Source: Paracoccaceae bacterium (GTDB taxonomy: Bacteria; Pseudomonadota; Alphaproteobacteria; Rhodobacterales; Rhodobacteraceae). From it: a DNA stretch of 53,225 nt. Location of the stretch: NCBI GenBank assembly GCA_020447005.1, contig JAGRDO010000028.1, forward strand, positions 1,516 through 54,740, read 5' to 3'. The notes below the pieces were generated by a model that ran no database searches, was not told the origin of the DNA, and saw nothing but the letters and a program-made list of their open reading frames with translations. Every line of letters begins with the position of its first letter. Within the stretch, counting starts at the first letter, position 1. Positions 1 to 7,954 of this stretch are shown here, piece after piece. A program made the position numbers and the translations under genes.

Positions 1-716
1 GCCGCCTCATGGGCACCTTCGCCGAAGATTGCGCCGGCGCTTTCCAGTTCACCCGCGCCACGCAGGACGATTACGCGCTCGCATCGCTTTCGCGCGCGCT
101 GAAGGCGCAGGAAAACGGGGCATTTTCCAATGAGATCGCGGCCGTTGCCGTCGCAAGCCATGGCAGGGAAACGCTGGTCGATACCGATGAACAGCCGACG
201 AAAGCCCGGCCCGAGAAGATCCCGCATCTGAAACCGGCCTTTCGCAAGGACGGCACCGTCACGGCGGCCAATTCCTCGTCGATCTCCGATGGCGCGGCCG
301 CGCTCGTTCTGGCCTCGCGCGCAGGGGCCGAGGCTGCCGGGCTGAAGGTCCGCGCCCGTGTCCTTGGCCATGCAAGCCACGCCCAGGCCCCGGCCGATTT
401 CCCCACCGCCCCGGTCCCCGCCGCGCGCAAGCTGCTTGACCGGCTTGGCTGGACGACGGGGGATGTCGATCTGTGGGAGGTCAACGAAGCCTTCGCCGTG
501 GTTCCATTGGCCTTCATGCGCGAACTCGGCATCAGCCATGACATCGTCAACGTTAATGGCGGTGCCTGCGCGCTTGGCCACCCGATCGGCGCCTCGGGTG
601 CGCGGATCGTCGTTACCCTGCTCAATGCCCTTGAAGCGCGCGGGCTAAAACGCGGGGTGGCGGCAATCTGCATCGGCGGCGGCGAAGGGACCGCCCTTGC
701 GATCGAGCGCCCCTGA
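1..716 (+). CDS. Acetyl-CoA acetyltransferase (thiolase), 5' truncated
   Basis: This is the C-terminal part of a thiolase that begins before the window; the reading frame is open from base 3, so the ATG at 9 is probably internal. Thiolases join two acyl-CoAs or cleave 3-ketoacyl-CoA. The conserved C-terminal landmarks are visible: DGAAALVLAS, NEAFAVVPLAF, the GHPIGASGAR loop with the active-site His, and ICIGGGEGTA with the second catalytic Cys. The nucleophilic Cys lies upstream and is not visible. A second, complete thiolase at 4229 is clearly related but different in sequence, so this is a paralogue. Degradative versus biosynthetic use cannot be decided from this fragment. Confidence 0.93.
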   Translation, partial: RLMGTFAEDCAGAFQFTRATQDDYALASLSRALKAQENGAFSNEIAAVAVASHGRETLVDTDEQPTKARPEKIPHLKPAFRKDGTVTAANSSSISDGAAALVLASRAGAEAAGLKVRARVLGHASHAQAPADFPTAPVPAARKLLDRLGWTTGDVDLWEVNEAFAVVPLAFMRELGISHDIVNVNGGACALGHPIGASGARIVVTLLNALEARGLKRGVAAICIGGGEGTALAIERP

Positions 717-765
717 ACATCTTCCTTGAGAAAACGCGCCTCCGGCTGAACCTGAAAGGAAAACG

Positions 766-1221
766 ATGATCGCCGACTACCGCGAACTGGCCAGAGTGAT
801 CGACAGCCTGACCGCGTCCGAGACGGACGAAGTGGCCCTGATGGCAACCGTCGCTTGCGAGGTTCACCACGCCGATGACCGCTTTGACTGGACCGGCTTT
901 TACCGTGTCACCGAACCGGGTCTTCTGAAGATCGGCCCGTATCAGGGCGGGCATGGCTGCCTTGCGATCCCGTTTTCAAGGGGCGTCTGCGGCGCGGCGG
1001 CGCGCAGCGGGGAAATCCAGATCGTGCCGGATGTCGAGGCGTTCGACGGCCATATCGCCTGCGCGGCATCGACCCGTTCGGAAATCGTGCTTCCGGTCCG
1101 GGGCCGTGACGGCCGCCTGATCGGTGTTTTCGACATCGACAGTGACCAGCCCGACGCCTTCGGACCGGCCGATGCCGAAGGGCTGGCCGCGATCCTCGCT
1201 TCGGTCTTCGGGCGGATCTGA
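766..1221 (+). CDS. msrC: Free methionine-(R)-sulfoxide reductase (GAF domain)
   Basis: A 151-residue single-GAF protein of the fRMsr family (E. coli YebR/MsrC), which reduces free methionine-R-sulfoxide in the cytoplasm. Visible family motifs are DWTGFYRV, the GCLAIPFSRGVCG segment, VPDVEAF and CAASTRSEIVLP. The three family cysteines fall at residues 65, 75 and 99; their spacing of 10 and 24 equals that of Cys84, Cys94 and Cys118 in the E. coli enzyme. That makes the assignment firm and the protein probably active. A purine-rich AAAGGAAAACG stretch precedes the ATG. It starts 49 bp after the thiolase and may be co-transcribed with it. Confidence 0.9.
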   Translation: MIADYRELARVIDSLTASETDEVALMATVACEVHHADDRFDWTGFYRVTEPGLLKIGPYQGGHGCLAIPFSRGVCGAAARSGEIQIVPDVEAFDGHIACAASTRSEIVLPVRGRDGRLIGVFDIDSDQPDAFGPADAEGLAAILASVFGRI

Positions 1222-1266
1222 GGTTCGGCTGCCGGACAGGGCAGGGAATTGGCGCGAAAGAATAGG

Positions 1267-2238
1267 ATGGCTGCCATGCTCGGTATTTCCCTTGATGACT
1301 TTCCGATCGCCGGTGTCTTCAATATTTCGCGCGGTTCGAAAACGGTGGCCGAGGTGGTGACGGTCACGGCAAGCGACGGCGAAAACCGTGGATTGGCGGA
1401 ATCCGTGCCCTATGCGCGCTACGGTGAAACCAGGGACGGGGTCGCGCGCGACATCCTCGGTCTTGCCCCGACAGTCACGCGCGCCGCGCTGCAAGGGCTG
1501 TTGCCCGCAGGTGCCGCCCGCAATGCCGTCGACTGCGCCTTGTGGGACCTCGAGGCGAAGGCGGCCGGTCGGGCTGTCTGGGAACTCGCGGGTCTGCCCG
1601 CCCCGAAGCCGCTTGTCACGGCATTCACGCTTTCGCTCGACACGCCCGAGCGGATGCGGGCCGCGGCGATGCGCCATGCCGCGCGCCCGATCCTGAAGAT
1701 CAAGCTTGGCACGCCCGATGACATGAGCCGCCTTGAAGCCGTCCATCTTGGTGCCCCTTCGGCGCGGCTGATCGTTGACGCCAATGAAGGCTGGAGCGCC
1801 GATATCTACCGGGCCATCGCACCCGACCTTCTGCGGTTCGGGGTCGTGCTTGTCGAACAGCCGCTTCCGGCGGGGGATGACGACGCGCTGGCGGGCATCG
1901 CCCGCCCGGTGCCGGTCTGCGCCGATGAAAGCTGCCATGACCGGGCCTCTCTTGCCGCCCTTGCCGGCAAATACGATGTGATCAACATCAAGCTCGACAA
2001 GACCGGCGGGCTGACCGAGGCGCTGGCCCTGCGCGACGCGGCGCGAAAGGCGGGTTTCGGGATCATGGTCGGATGCATGGTCGGAACATCGCTTGCGATG
2101 GCGCCGGCCAGCCTTGTCGCGCAGGGGGCCGGTTTCGTCGATCTTGACGGCCCGCTTCTGCTTGGCCGTGACCGCGACCACGCGATCCGCTACGACGGAT
2201 CGACCATGCAGGTGCCGTCCCGGTCGCTCTGGGGCTAG
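1267..2238 (+). CDS. Dipeptide epimerase, enolase superfamily
   Basis: Enolase-superfamily TIM-barrel protein of the muconate-lactonizing-enzyme/L-Ala-D/L-Glu epimerase group, likely involved in recycling murein peptides. The barrel motifs are in order: a KIKLG strand with the two lysines of the KxK motif, DANEGW and EQPLPAGDD metal ligands, ADES, and a late INIKLDKTGG strand bearing the opposite catalytic lysine. The frame opens at a TTG at 1249, but the ATG at 1267 gives the usual N-terminus and is preferred; ATG 1276 is also possible. Substrate specificity within this group cannot be read from sequence alone. It follows msrC by 45 bp. Confidence 0.85.
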   Translation: MAAMLGISLDDFPIAGVFNISRGSKTVAEVVTVTASDGENRGLAESVPYARYGETRDGVARDILGLAPTVTRAALQGLLPAGAARNAVDCALWDLEAKAAGRAVWELAGLPAPKPLVTAFTLSLDTPERMRAAAMRHAARPILKIKLGTPDDMSRLEAVHLGAPSARLIVDANEGWSADIYRAIAPDLLRFGVVLVEQPLPAGDDDALAGIARPVPVCADESCHDRASLAALAGKYDVINIKLDKTGGLTEALALRDAARKAGFGIMVGCMVGTSLAMAPASLVAQGAGFVDLDGPLLLGRDRDHAIRYDGSTMQVPSRSLWG

Positions 2239-2390
2239 GATGCCGCCGTGTCGGGCGCGGGGGCGGTAACGCACCTCGCAGTCCCGTGCCATCCTGCCCG
2301 CCCCGGATTTTCCGCAGGCCTGACCCCGGACGATTGCATCCGGTCATGCCGTCGCGATAGGGTCCGCGCGGAAACACGGACCGGACAGAC

Positions 2391-3140
2391 ATGCGAACCT
2401 ACGCCATCGGCGATATTCACGGCCAACTCGACAAGCTTGCCGAAGCGCATCGCTGGATTTCAGACGATCGCGCGCAAAGCGGGGACGCGTCTGCGCCGGT
2501 TGTCCATGTCGGCGATCTGGTGGACCGGGGACCCGACAGCAGGGGGGTTATCGAATTCCTTGCCAATGGTCAGGCCGGTGGCGCGCCATGGGTGACACTG
2601 ATGGGGAACCACGACCGGATGTTTCTGGGATTCCTCGGCGATCCGGATCACCATGACCCGGGCCTGCGCCCGAACATTCACTGGGTCCACCGGAATTTGG
2701 GCGGGGCCGAAACGCTGGCCTCTTACGGTGTGGAGCGGGCCGGTGAGCGCCTGCTTTTCGAACTGCATGACGAGGCGGTGCGTCAGGTGCCGGCGTCGCA
2801 TGTCGCGTTTCTGACCGGTCTTCCCTATTCCTACCGCCGGGGCGATCTTTTCTTTGCCCATGCCGGCATCCGGCCGGGGATATCTCTTGAACGGCAAACA
2901 GAGGACGATCTGGTCTGGATCCGCCGCGATTTCCTTGACGATCCGCGTGACCACGGCGTGCTGGTCGTCCACGGTCACACCCCGGTCGACCAGGCCACGC
3001 ATTACGGCAACCGGCTGAACATCGACACCGGGGCGGGATATGGCCGTGCATTGACCGCCGTCGTGATCGAGGGTGACGAGGTCTGGACGCTCGGCCCGGA
3101 CGGACGAACGCCGGTTGCGCGTGCCGCTGGCCTTGTGTGA
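2391..3140 (+). CDS. Serine/threonine-type metallophosphoesterase (PPP family)
   Basis: Calcineurin-like phosphoesterase of 249 residues. The dimetal signature of PPP phosphatases and Ap4A hydrolases is complete: GDIHG near residue 7, GDLVDRGPDS near 42, MGNHD near 71, a later FFAHAGIRPG, and VVHGHTP near 195. Members hydrolyse phosphoproteins or bis(5'-nucleosyl)-tetraphosphate in the cytoplasm; the substrate here is not determined. The 152 bases between the epimerase stop and this ATG show no other gene. A perfect 9-bp GC hairpin follows the stop codon, so the gene probably ends a transcript. Confidence 0.86.
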   Translation: MRTYAIGDIHGQLDKLAEAHRWISDDRAQSGDASAPVVHVGDLVDRGPDSRGVIEFLANGQAGGAPWVTLMGNHDRMFLGFLGDPDHHDPGLRPNIHWVHRNLGGAETLASYGVERAGERLLFELHDEAVRQVPASHVAFLTGLPYSYRRGDLFFAHAGIRPGISLERQTEDDLVWIRRDFLDDPRDHGVLVVHGHTPVDQATHYGNRLNIDTGAGYGRALTAVVIEGDEVWTLGPDGRTPVARAAGLV

Positions 3141-3149
3141 TCCAAAGGC

Positions 3150-3170
3150 GCGCCCCCCCGAGGGGGGCGC
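3150..3170 (+). terminator. GC-rich terminator-like hairpin
   Basis: A perfect 9-bp stem, GCGCCCCCC against GGGGGGCGC, closes on a CGA loop ten bases after the phosphatase stop codon. No T-run follows, so it may stabilise a 3' end rather than terminate alone. A second perfect 7-bp hairpin (CCGATGC / GCATCGG, 3187-3204) lies just downstream. The rest of the 222-base gap to 3363 holds nothing recognisable. Confidence 0.5.
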
Positions 3171-3362
3171 ATTCCATCTCTCGCGCCCGATGCTGGCGCA
3201 TCGGACACTCGGGTTGCCTTCGGCGGGCGTCTTGCGGCCAGGAAAAGGACAGATGCCATATGCCAGATATCGCAACCGGGGCGCGCGGGGGTGTCGGAGC
3301 ATCGTGGGCGTGATGGCAAGGGCCGCGAGTTTGCCTGCCGCGGCCGCGCGGGGAGGTGATGC

Positions 3363-4199
3363 ATGAAACCGCGCCGGTTCTTTGCTCCGGTCACCTGTTT
3401 CAGCCATCCGCGCGTGGTGCGCTATCAGGTTTCCGACACGCGCTGGCCTTTGCCCGATCTCAAAATCGCGGTGGTGGCGGACCTGCATTGCTGCCGTCCC
3501 TGGACGCCCCTTTCTGCCATCGGCCGGATCGTGTCGATGACAAATGCGCTTGGCGCGGACATGATCCTGCTGCCGGGCGATTTCATCGCGGACCGCAACC
3601 TTGCGGCACGGCCCGAGCCCGCCGCCGCTATCGTGGCCGAGCTTGCCAGGCTGTCGGCGCCCCTTGGCGTGGCCGCGGTTCTGGGCAATCACGACTGGTG
3701 GGATTGCCCGTTGTCGCGGCGGACAGGTTTTCAGCGCAACTCGGTTGCCGAGGCTCTGGCGGCCAGTTCGATCCAACTTCTCGACAACCGCTCCATCGCG
3801 GTTTCGCATCGCGGCGCCGAATTCCGGCTTGTCGGGATGGACAGCCAGCGGGCGTTGCGCAAGCGGGGGCGGCCGGGATTGCACCGGCCGGATGCCGCCT
3901 TCGCCGATGTCGGGCCGGACATGCCGGCGATCCTTCTGGCGCATGAGCCCGATTACTTCGCCGAGCGCGACAGCCGCGCCTTCCTGCAGATTTCCGGGCA
4001 CACACATGGCGGGCAGGCCAATCTTTTCGGCTGGCGGCCAATGGTGCCGTCGAAATTCGGCGCCCGCTTTGGATATGGCCATATCCGCGAAGACGGCAGG
4101 CATCTGATCGTTTCCGGCGGGATCGGCTATTCCGGGCTGCCGCTGCGTCTTTTTCAGCCACCGGAAATCACGCTGGTCACGCTGCGGCGCAGCAATTAA
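3363..4199 (+). CDS. Metallophosphoesterase (YkuE-like)
   Basis: A 278-residue calcineurin-like phosphoesterase of the class annotated YkuE or membrane-associated UDP-sugar/phospholipid phosphoesterase. Motifs in order are VADLHCC (first metal pair), LLPGDFI, LGNHDWW, LLAHEPDYF and SGHTHGGQ with the last His pair. The N-terminus PRRFFAPVTCF is not an obvious signal peptide, and no strong transmembrane helix is seen. The start is well supported by GGGAGGTG ahead of the ATG. The acetyltransferase follows after 29 bp. Its substrate is unknown. Confidence 0.85.
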   Translation: MKPRRFFAPVTCFSHPRVVRYQVSDTRWPLPDLKIAVVADLHCCRPWTPLSAIGRIVSMTNALGADMILLPGDFIADRNLAARPEPAAAIVAELARLSAPLGVAAVLGNHDWWDCPLSRRTGFQRNSVAEALAASSIQLLDNRSIAVSHRGAEFRLVGMDSQRALRKRGRPGLHRPDAAFADVGPDMPAILLAHEPDYFAERDSRAFLQISGHTHGGQANLFGWRPMVPSKFGARFGYGHIREDGRHLIVSGGIGYSGLPLRLFQPPEITLVTLRRSN

Positions 4200-4228
4200 C
4201 ATGGGGCGAGGATCAACGGAGGGCTGAG

Positions 4229-5407
4229 ATGAACGACGATATCGTAATTCTTTCCGGCGCGCGGACCGCCATCGGGACCTTTGGCGGCAGCCTTGCCGGC
4301 ATGGCGCCGATCGACATTGCCACCGTGGCCGCCAAGGCCGCGCTGGAGCGGGCAGGGGTCGAGGGGGGGCAGATCGGTCAGGTGGTCTTTGGCCATGTCA
4401 TCAATACCGAACCGCGCGACATGTATCTCAGCCGCGTGACCGCGATCCAGTCCGGCATTCCCGATGTCGCGCCCGCGATGAATGTCAACCGGCTCTGCGG
4501 CTCGGGTGTGCAGGCCGTCGTTTCGGCCGCGCAGGCGCTTCAGCTCGGGGATGCCGATTTCGCGCTGGCCGGCGGGGCGGAATGCATGAGCCGCGCGCCC
4601 TATGCCCTGCCCGTCGCGCGCTGGGGTCAGAAGATGGGCGACACCAAGGCCATCGACATGATGACAGGGGCGCTGACCTGCCCCTTCGGCACCGGCCATA
4701 TGGGGGTGACGGCCGAGAATGTCGCGCGCGAGCATGACGTGACCCGCGCCGATCAGGATGCCTTCGCGATGGAAAGCCAGAACCGCGCGGCCCGGGCGAT
4801 CGCCGAGGGCCGGTTCCGCGACCAGATCGCGCCGGTCGAGATCGCCTCGCGCAAGGGTACGGTGGTTTTCGACACCGACGAACACCCCAAGGCCACAAGC
4901 CTTGAGGTGCTGGCCGGGCTGAAGACCGTTTTCCAGAAGGATGGCACGGTGACGGCGGGCAATGCCTCGGGCATCAATGACGGGGCCGGTGCGCTGGTTC
5001 TGGCGCGGGCGGGGGCGGCGTCGAAGGCGGGTTTGAAGCCGCGGGCGCGGATCCTTGGATATGCGCAGGCCGGGGTGCGGCCGGAAGTGATGGGTATCGG
5101 GCCGGTTCCGGCGGTCGAGGCGGTCCTGGGACGGACCGGCCTTGCCGTGGGCGATTTCGACGTGATCGAATCGAACGAGGCTTTTGCGGCGCAGGCACTG
5201 GCCGTCACCAAGGGGCTCGGGCTTGATCCGGCCCATGTGAACCCCAATGGCGGTGCGATTGCGCTTGGTCATCCGGTCGGCGCGACCGGCGCGATCATCA
5301 CCGTGAAGGCCCTCTATGAGCTGGAGCGGATCGGCGGCAAGCGGGCCCTGATTACCATGTGCATCGGCGGCGGACAGGGGATCGCGCTGGCAATCGAGCG
5401 GGTCTGA
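4229..5407 (+). CDS. Acetyl-CoA C-acetyltransferase (thiolase)
   Basis: Complete 392-residue thiolase with the full catalytic set: nucleophile Cys90 in NRLCGSG, His348 in GHPVGATGA and Cys378 in MCIGGGQG. These match the positions known from the Zoogloea biosynthetic enzyme. The N-terminus DIVILSGARTAIGTFGG is the family start. It condenses two acetyl-CoA (ketone body or polyhydroxybutyrate supply) or thiolyses short 3-ketoacyl-CoA. No phaB or phaC gene is adjacent, so a role in PHB synthesis is not supported by context. A strong hairpin lies about 40 bp after the stop. Confidence 0.93.
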   Translation: MNDDIVILSGARTAIGTFGGSLAGMAPIDIATVAAKAALERAGVEGGQIGQVVFGHVINTEPRDMYLSRVTAIQSGIPDVAPAMNVNRLCGSGVQAVVSAAQALQLGDADFALAGGAECMSRAPYALPVARWGQKMGDTKAIDMMTGALTCPFGTGHMGVTAENVAREHDVTRADQDAFAMESQNRAARAIAEGRFRDQIAPVEIASRKGTVVFDTDEHPKATSLEVLAGLKTVFQKDGTVTAGNASGINDGAGALVLARAGAASKAGLKPRARILGYAQAGVRPEVMGIGPVPAVEAVLGRTGLAVGDFDVIESNEAFAAQALAVTKGLGLDPAHVNPNGGAIALGHPVGATGAIITVKALYELERIGGKRALITMCIGGGQGIALAIERV

Positions 5408-5446
5408 CCCGCGCAAAGACGACACCCGTCCGCCGTCAAGGCCGTG

Positions 5447-5475
5447 GGTTCCCCTGCGTGGCATGCAGGGGGACC
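5447..5475 (+). terminator. Terminator-like hairpin after thiolase
   Basis: An 11-bp stem with one G-T pair (GGTTCCCCTGC against GCAGGGGGACC) closes on a 7-base loop, 40 bases after the thiolase stop. No T-tract follows. It separates the thiolase from the histidine kinase; the rest of the 186-base gap shows nothing else clear. Confidence 0.45.
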
Positions 5476-5593
5476 GGCCGCGCCAAGCGCCGATCGCGCG
5501 GTGCCTCTCCATCGCGATCCGCCGTGCCACTGTCGCTTCCGGTTTAAGTGTTCTTTCACCGGTCCAGGGGCAAGGTGCGATGGTATTTGATTT

Positions 5594-7954
5594 GTGAATC
5601 GGGCATCGCAGCGGAGACGGGTTTTGAGTATTGCCGAAAAACTCGCCATGGAAAGACGGGCGCGCCTGGCCGCAGAGCGCCTTCTGGAACAGAAGAAGAA
5701 AGAGCTTTTTGCGGCGAATACCAAGCTTGCCGTTCACGCCAGATCGCTGTCCGACCAGATCGTCGAACAACGCAACGGCCTTGCGCTGGCGCGCGACGAA
5801 GCGGATGCCCTGAAAGGGCAGACCAGCCGGGCCCTGCACGAACTGGAACGCGCGAACGGCGCGGCCGAGCTTGCCGAACGGCGCCTTTGGGAGGCGATCG
5901 AGACAATCGAGGACGGTTTCGCGGTGTTCGATTCCGGGTTTCGGCTCATCTTGGCCAACAGCGCCTATCTCAACCTCTTCGAACAGGGCCGCATCGCGGT
6001 CGGCGCCAGCTATGACGACATCCTTCGCGCGCTGTCGGGCGGCGTGATCGCCGGTCTTTGCGGCGAAGACGCGACGGACTGGCACCATGAAATGACCGCC
6101 CGCCTTTCCCGCGATATCATTGACCCGGTGGTGGTCACCCTGGCCGATGGTCGCCACATCCGGTTTCTGGATCGCTGGGGAGAGGCGGGGGACCTTGTCT
6201 CGGTGGCGCTCGACATCTCCGACGATATCCGGCGCGAGGCCGAATTGAAGGAGGCGCGCGAAAAGGCCGAGGCCGCGAACCGTGCGAAATCGGCTTTCCT
6301 GGCCAATATGAGCCATGAGATCCGCACACCAATGAACGGTGTGGTCGGCATGGCGGACCTGCTGATCGATACCGATCTGACCGGCGATCAGAAACTCTTC
6401 GCCGAAACCATCAAGTCATCCGGCGAAGCACTGCTCGCGATCATCAATGACGTGCTCGACTACTCCAAGATCGAGGCCGAGAAGCTGAAACTTTATCCCG
6501 AACCTTTCGATCTGGAACACTGCCTGCATGAGGTGATCCTCCTGTTGCAATCGGCGGCGCGCGATCAGGGGATCAAGCTTCTGGTCGACTACGATCTTTT
6601 CCTGCCAACGCGCTTTGTCGGTGACCGCGGGCGCATCCGTCAGATCCTGACCAATCTTCTGGGCAACGCGGTCAAGTTCACGCCAGTGGGTCACGTGCTT
6701 GCGCGGGTCGTCGGGCTGGAACAGCCCGACGGCCGCTATGATCTGCACGTGACCGTCGAGGATACGGGCATCGGCATTCCCGAAGATCTGATCGAACACG
6801 TTTTCGGTGAATTCAATCAGGTCGAGGATGCGTCGAACCGCAAGTTCGAAGGCACCGGGCTCGGGCTGGCGATTACCCGGCAGCTTGTCGAACTGATGGG
6901 CGGCGAAATCTGGGTCGATAGCGAACTTGGCCGCGGATCGTGTTTCGGTTTTTCCATCAAACTTCCGGTCGCCGAACCACGGGAACCGGCCGCGGAACCG
7001 GCAAGGCCCGTCTTGCTGAAACGCGCGCTGGTCGTCGGCGATGTCCAGATCAATCGTATCATTCTCGAACGGCAGCTTCAGACCTATGGTCTTTCCTCGC
7101 TGACCTGCGCCGACCCGGACGAAGCGCTTCGATCCGCCATCGCCGACGGGCCCTTCGATCTGGTGCTGACCGATCACGAAATGCCACAGATGTCCGGGGC
7201 GGATCTGGCCCGGGCGATGCGGGATCAGGGGGTCAAGGCGCCGATCGTGCTTTTGTCGTCGCACCCCGAGGCGGATGGATTGGCGCGGGACAATCTGGCG
7301 GCTGTCTTGCAAAAACCCGTCCTGCGCAGCGATCTGTTCCGGATTCTGCAGGAACTTTCCTATCCCGCCGCTGCCGAAGATCCTCTGCCGGTCGATCCGC
7401 AGCCGGACCCCCCGGATGAGCCCTTGGCGCCGGTTCTGCGCCAGATGCGTGTCCTCGCGGCAGAGGACAACCGCACCAACCAGCTGGTCTTTCGCAAGAT
7501 GGTTTCCGGCTACGATATCGACCTGACCTTCGCCAATAACGGCCGCGAGGCGGTCGAGCTTTGGCGCAGTTTCAGGCCGGATCTCATCTTCATGGATATC
7601 TCGATGCCCGAAATGGACGGGCGCGAGGCGACCCGCACCATCCGCGCGATCGAGGCCGAGAGCGGACTGGCCCGGGTGCCGATCGTGGCGCTGACCGCGC
7701 ACGCGATGGAAGGCGACAGCGACTCCATCTTCGCGGCCGGGCTGGACCACTACCTTACCAAGCCGCTCAAAAAAACGGTGATTTCGGAAATGATCGGGGA
7801 CTATTGCCCGGACACGGCCCGGCCATCGCTGGGCGCGACCGACCCTGCCGCCGACCCCGCGACCGACCCCGCCGCCGACCCCGCCGCCGACCTGCCGGGG
7901 CAAATGGGCGCAGGCGCAGGCCCCGCGCCGGCGACACCCCCGGCATCGGTCTAG
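5594..7954 (+). CDS. Hybrid sensor histidine kinase with two receiver domains
   Basis: 786-residue cytoplasmic sensor. In order: a charged coiled coil (residues ~8-85), a PAS-like domain starting EAIETIEDGFAVFD (~95-205), a second short coil, HisKA with the phospho-acceptor His241 in MSHEIRTP, an HATPase domain (DTGIGIP, GTGLGLA), and two receiver domains. REC1 has Asp527 in TDHEMP; REC2 has Asp668 in MDISMP, with a KP lysine. No transmembrane helix is visible, so it senses an internal signal. The start is a GTG; the nearest ATG is well inside. The C-terminus is an Ala-Asp-Pro-rich repeat tail. The stop overlaps the convergent recQ stop by 4 bp. The partner is unknown. Confidence 0.88.
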   Translation: MNRASQRRRVLSIAEKLAMERRARLAAERLLEQKKKELFAANTKLAVHARSLSDQIVEQRNGLALARDEADALKGQTSRALHELERANGAAELAERRLWEAIETIEDGFAVFDSGFRLILANSAYLNLFEQGRIAVGASYDDILRALSGGVIAGLCGEDATDWHHEMTARLSRDIIDPVVVTLADGRHIRFLDRWGEAGDLVSVALDISDDIRREAELKEAREKAEAANRAKSAFLANMSHEIRTPMNGVVGMADLLIDTDLTGDQKLFAETIKSSGEALLAIINDVLDYSKIEAEKLKLYPEPFDLEHCLHEVILLLQSAARDQGIKLLVDYDLFLPTRFVGDRGRIRQILTNLLGNAVKFTPVGHVLARVVGLEQPDGRYDLHVTVEDTGIGIPEDLIEHVFGEFNQVEDASNRKFEGTGLGLAITRQLVELMGGEIWVDSELGRGSCFGFSIKLPVAEPREPAAEPARPVLLKRALVVGDVQINRIILERQLQTYGLSSLTCADPDEALRSAIADGPFDLVLTDHEMPQMSGADLARAMRDQGVKAPIVLLSSHPEADGLARDNLAAVLQKPVLRSDLFRILQELSYPAAAEDPLPVDPQPDPPDEPLAPVLRQMRVLAAEDNRTNQLVFRKMVSGYDIDLTFANNGREAVELWRSFRPDLIFMDISMPEMDGREATRTIRAIEAESGLARVPIVALTAHAMEGDSDSIFAAGLDHYLTKPLKKTVISEMIGDYCPDTARPSLGATDPAADPATDPAADPAADLPGQMGAGAGPAPATPPASV
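7839..7892 (+). repeat. Short tandem repeat encoding an (A/T)DPA tail
   Basis: Tandem GAC-CCC-GCC-GCC-type units at the 3' end of the kinase gene encode about four copies of a PAADP-like unit. The unit is 12-15 bases and imperfect. It is a low-complexity, probably disordered tail that may vary in length between strains. Confidence 0.6.

Noticed and set aside
1-5407. The two thiolases as a recent tandem duplication
   Set aside because: Their sequences differ widely outside the catalytic motifs and unrelated genes lie between them.
4196-6316. 706-codon minus-strand frame opposite the thiolase and kinase
   Set aside because: Shadow of two well-supported plus-strand genes; no motif.
7839-7892. 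CRISPR-like repeats
   Set aside because: The units are directly adjacent, 12-15 bases, in frame within the kinase gene and have no spacers.
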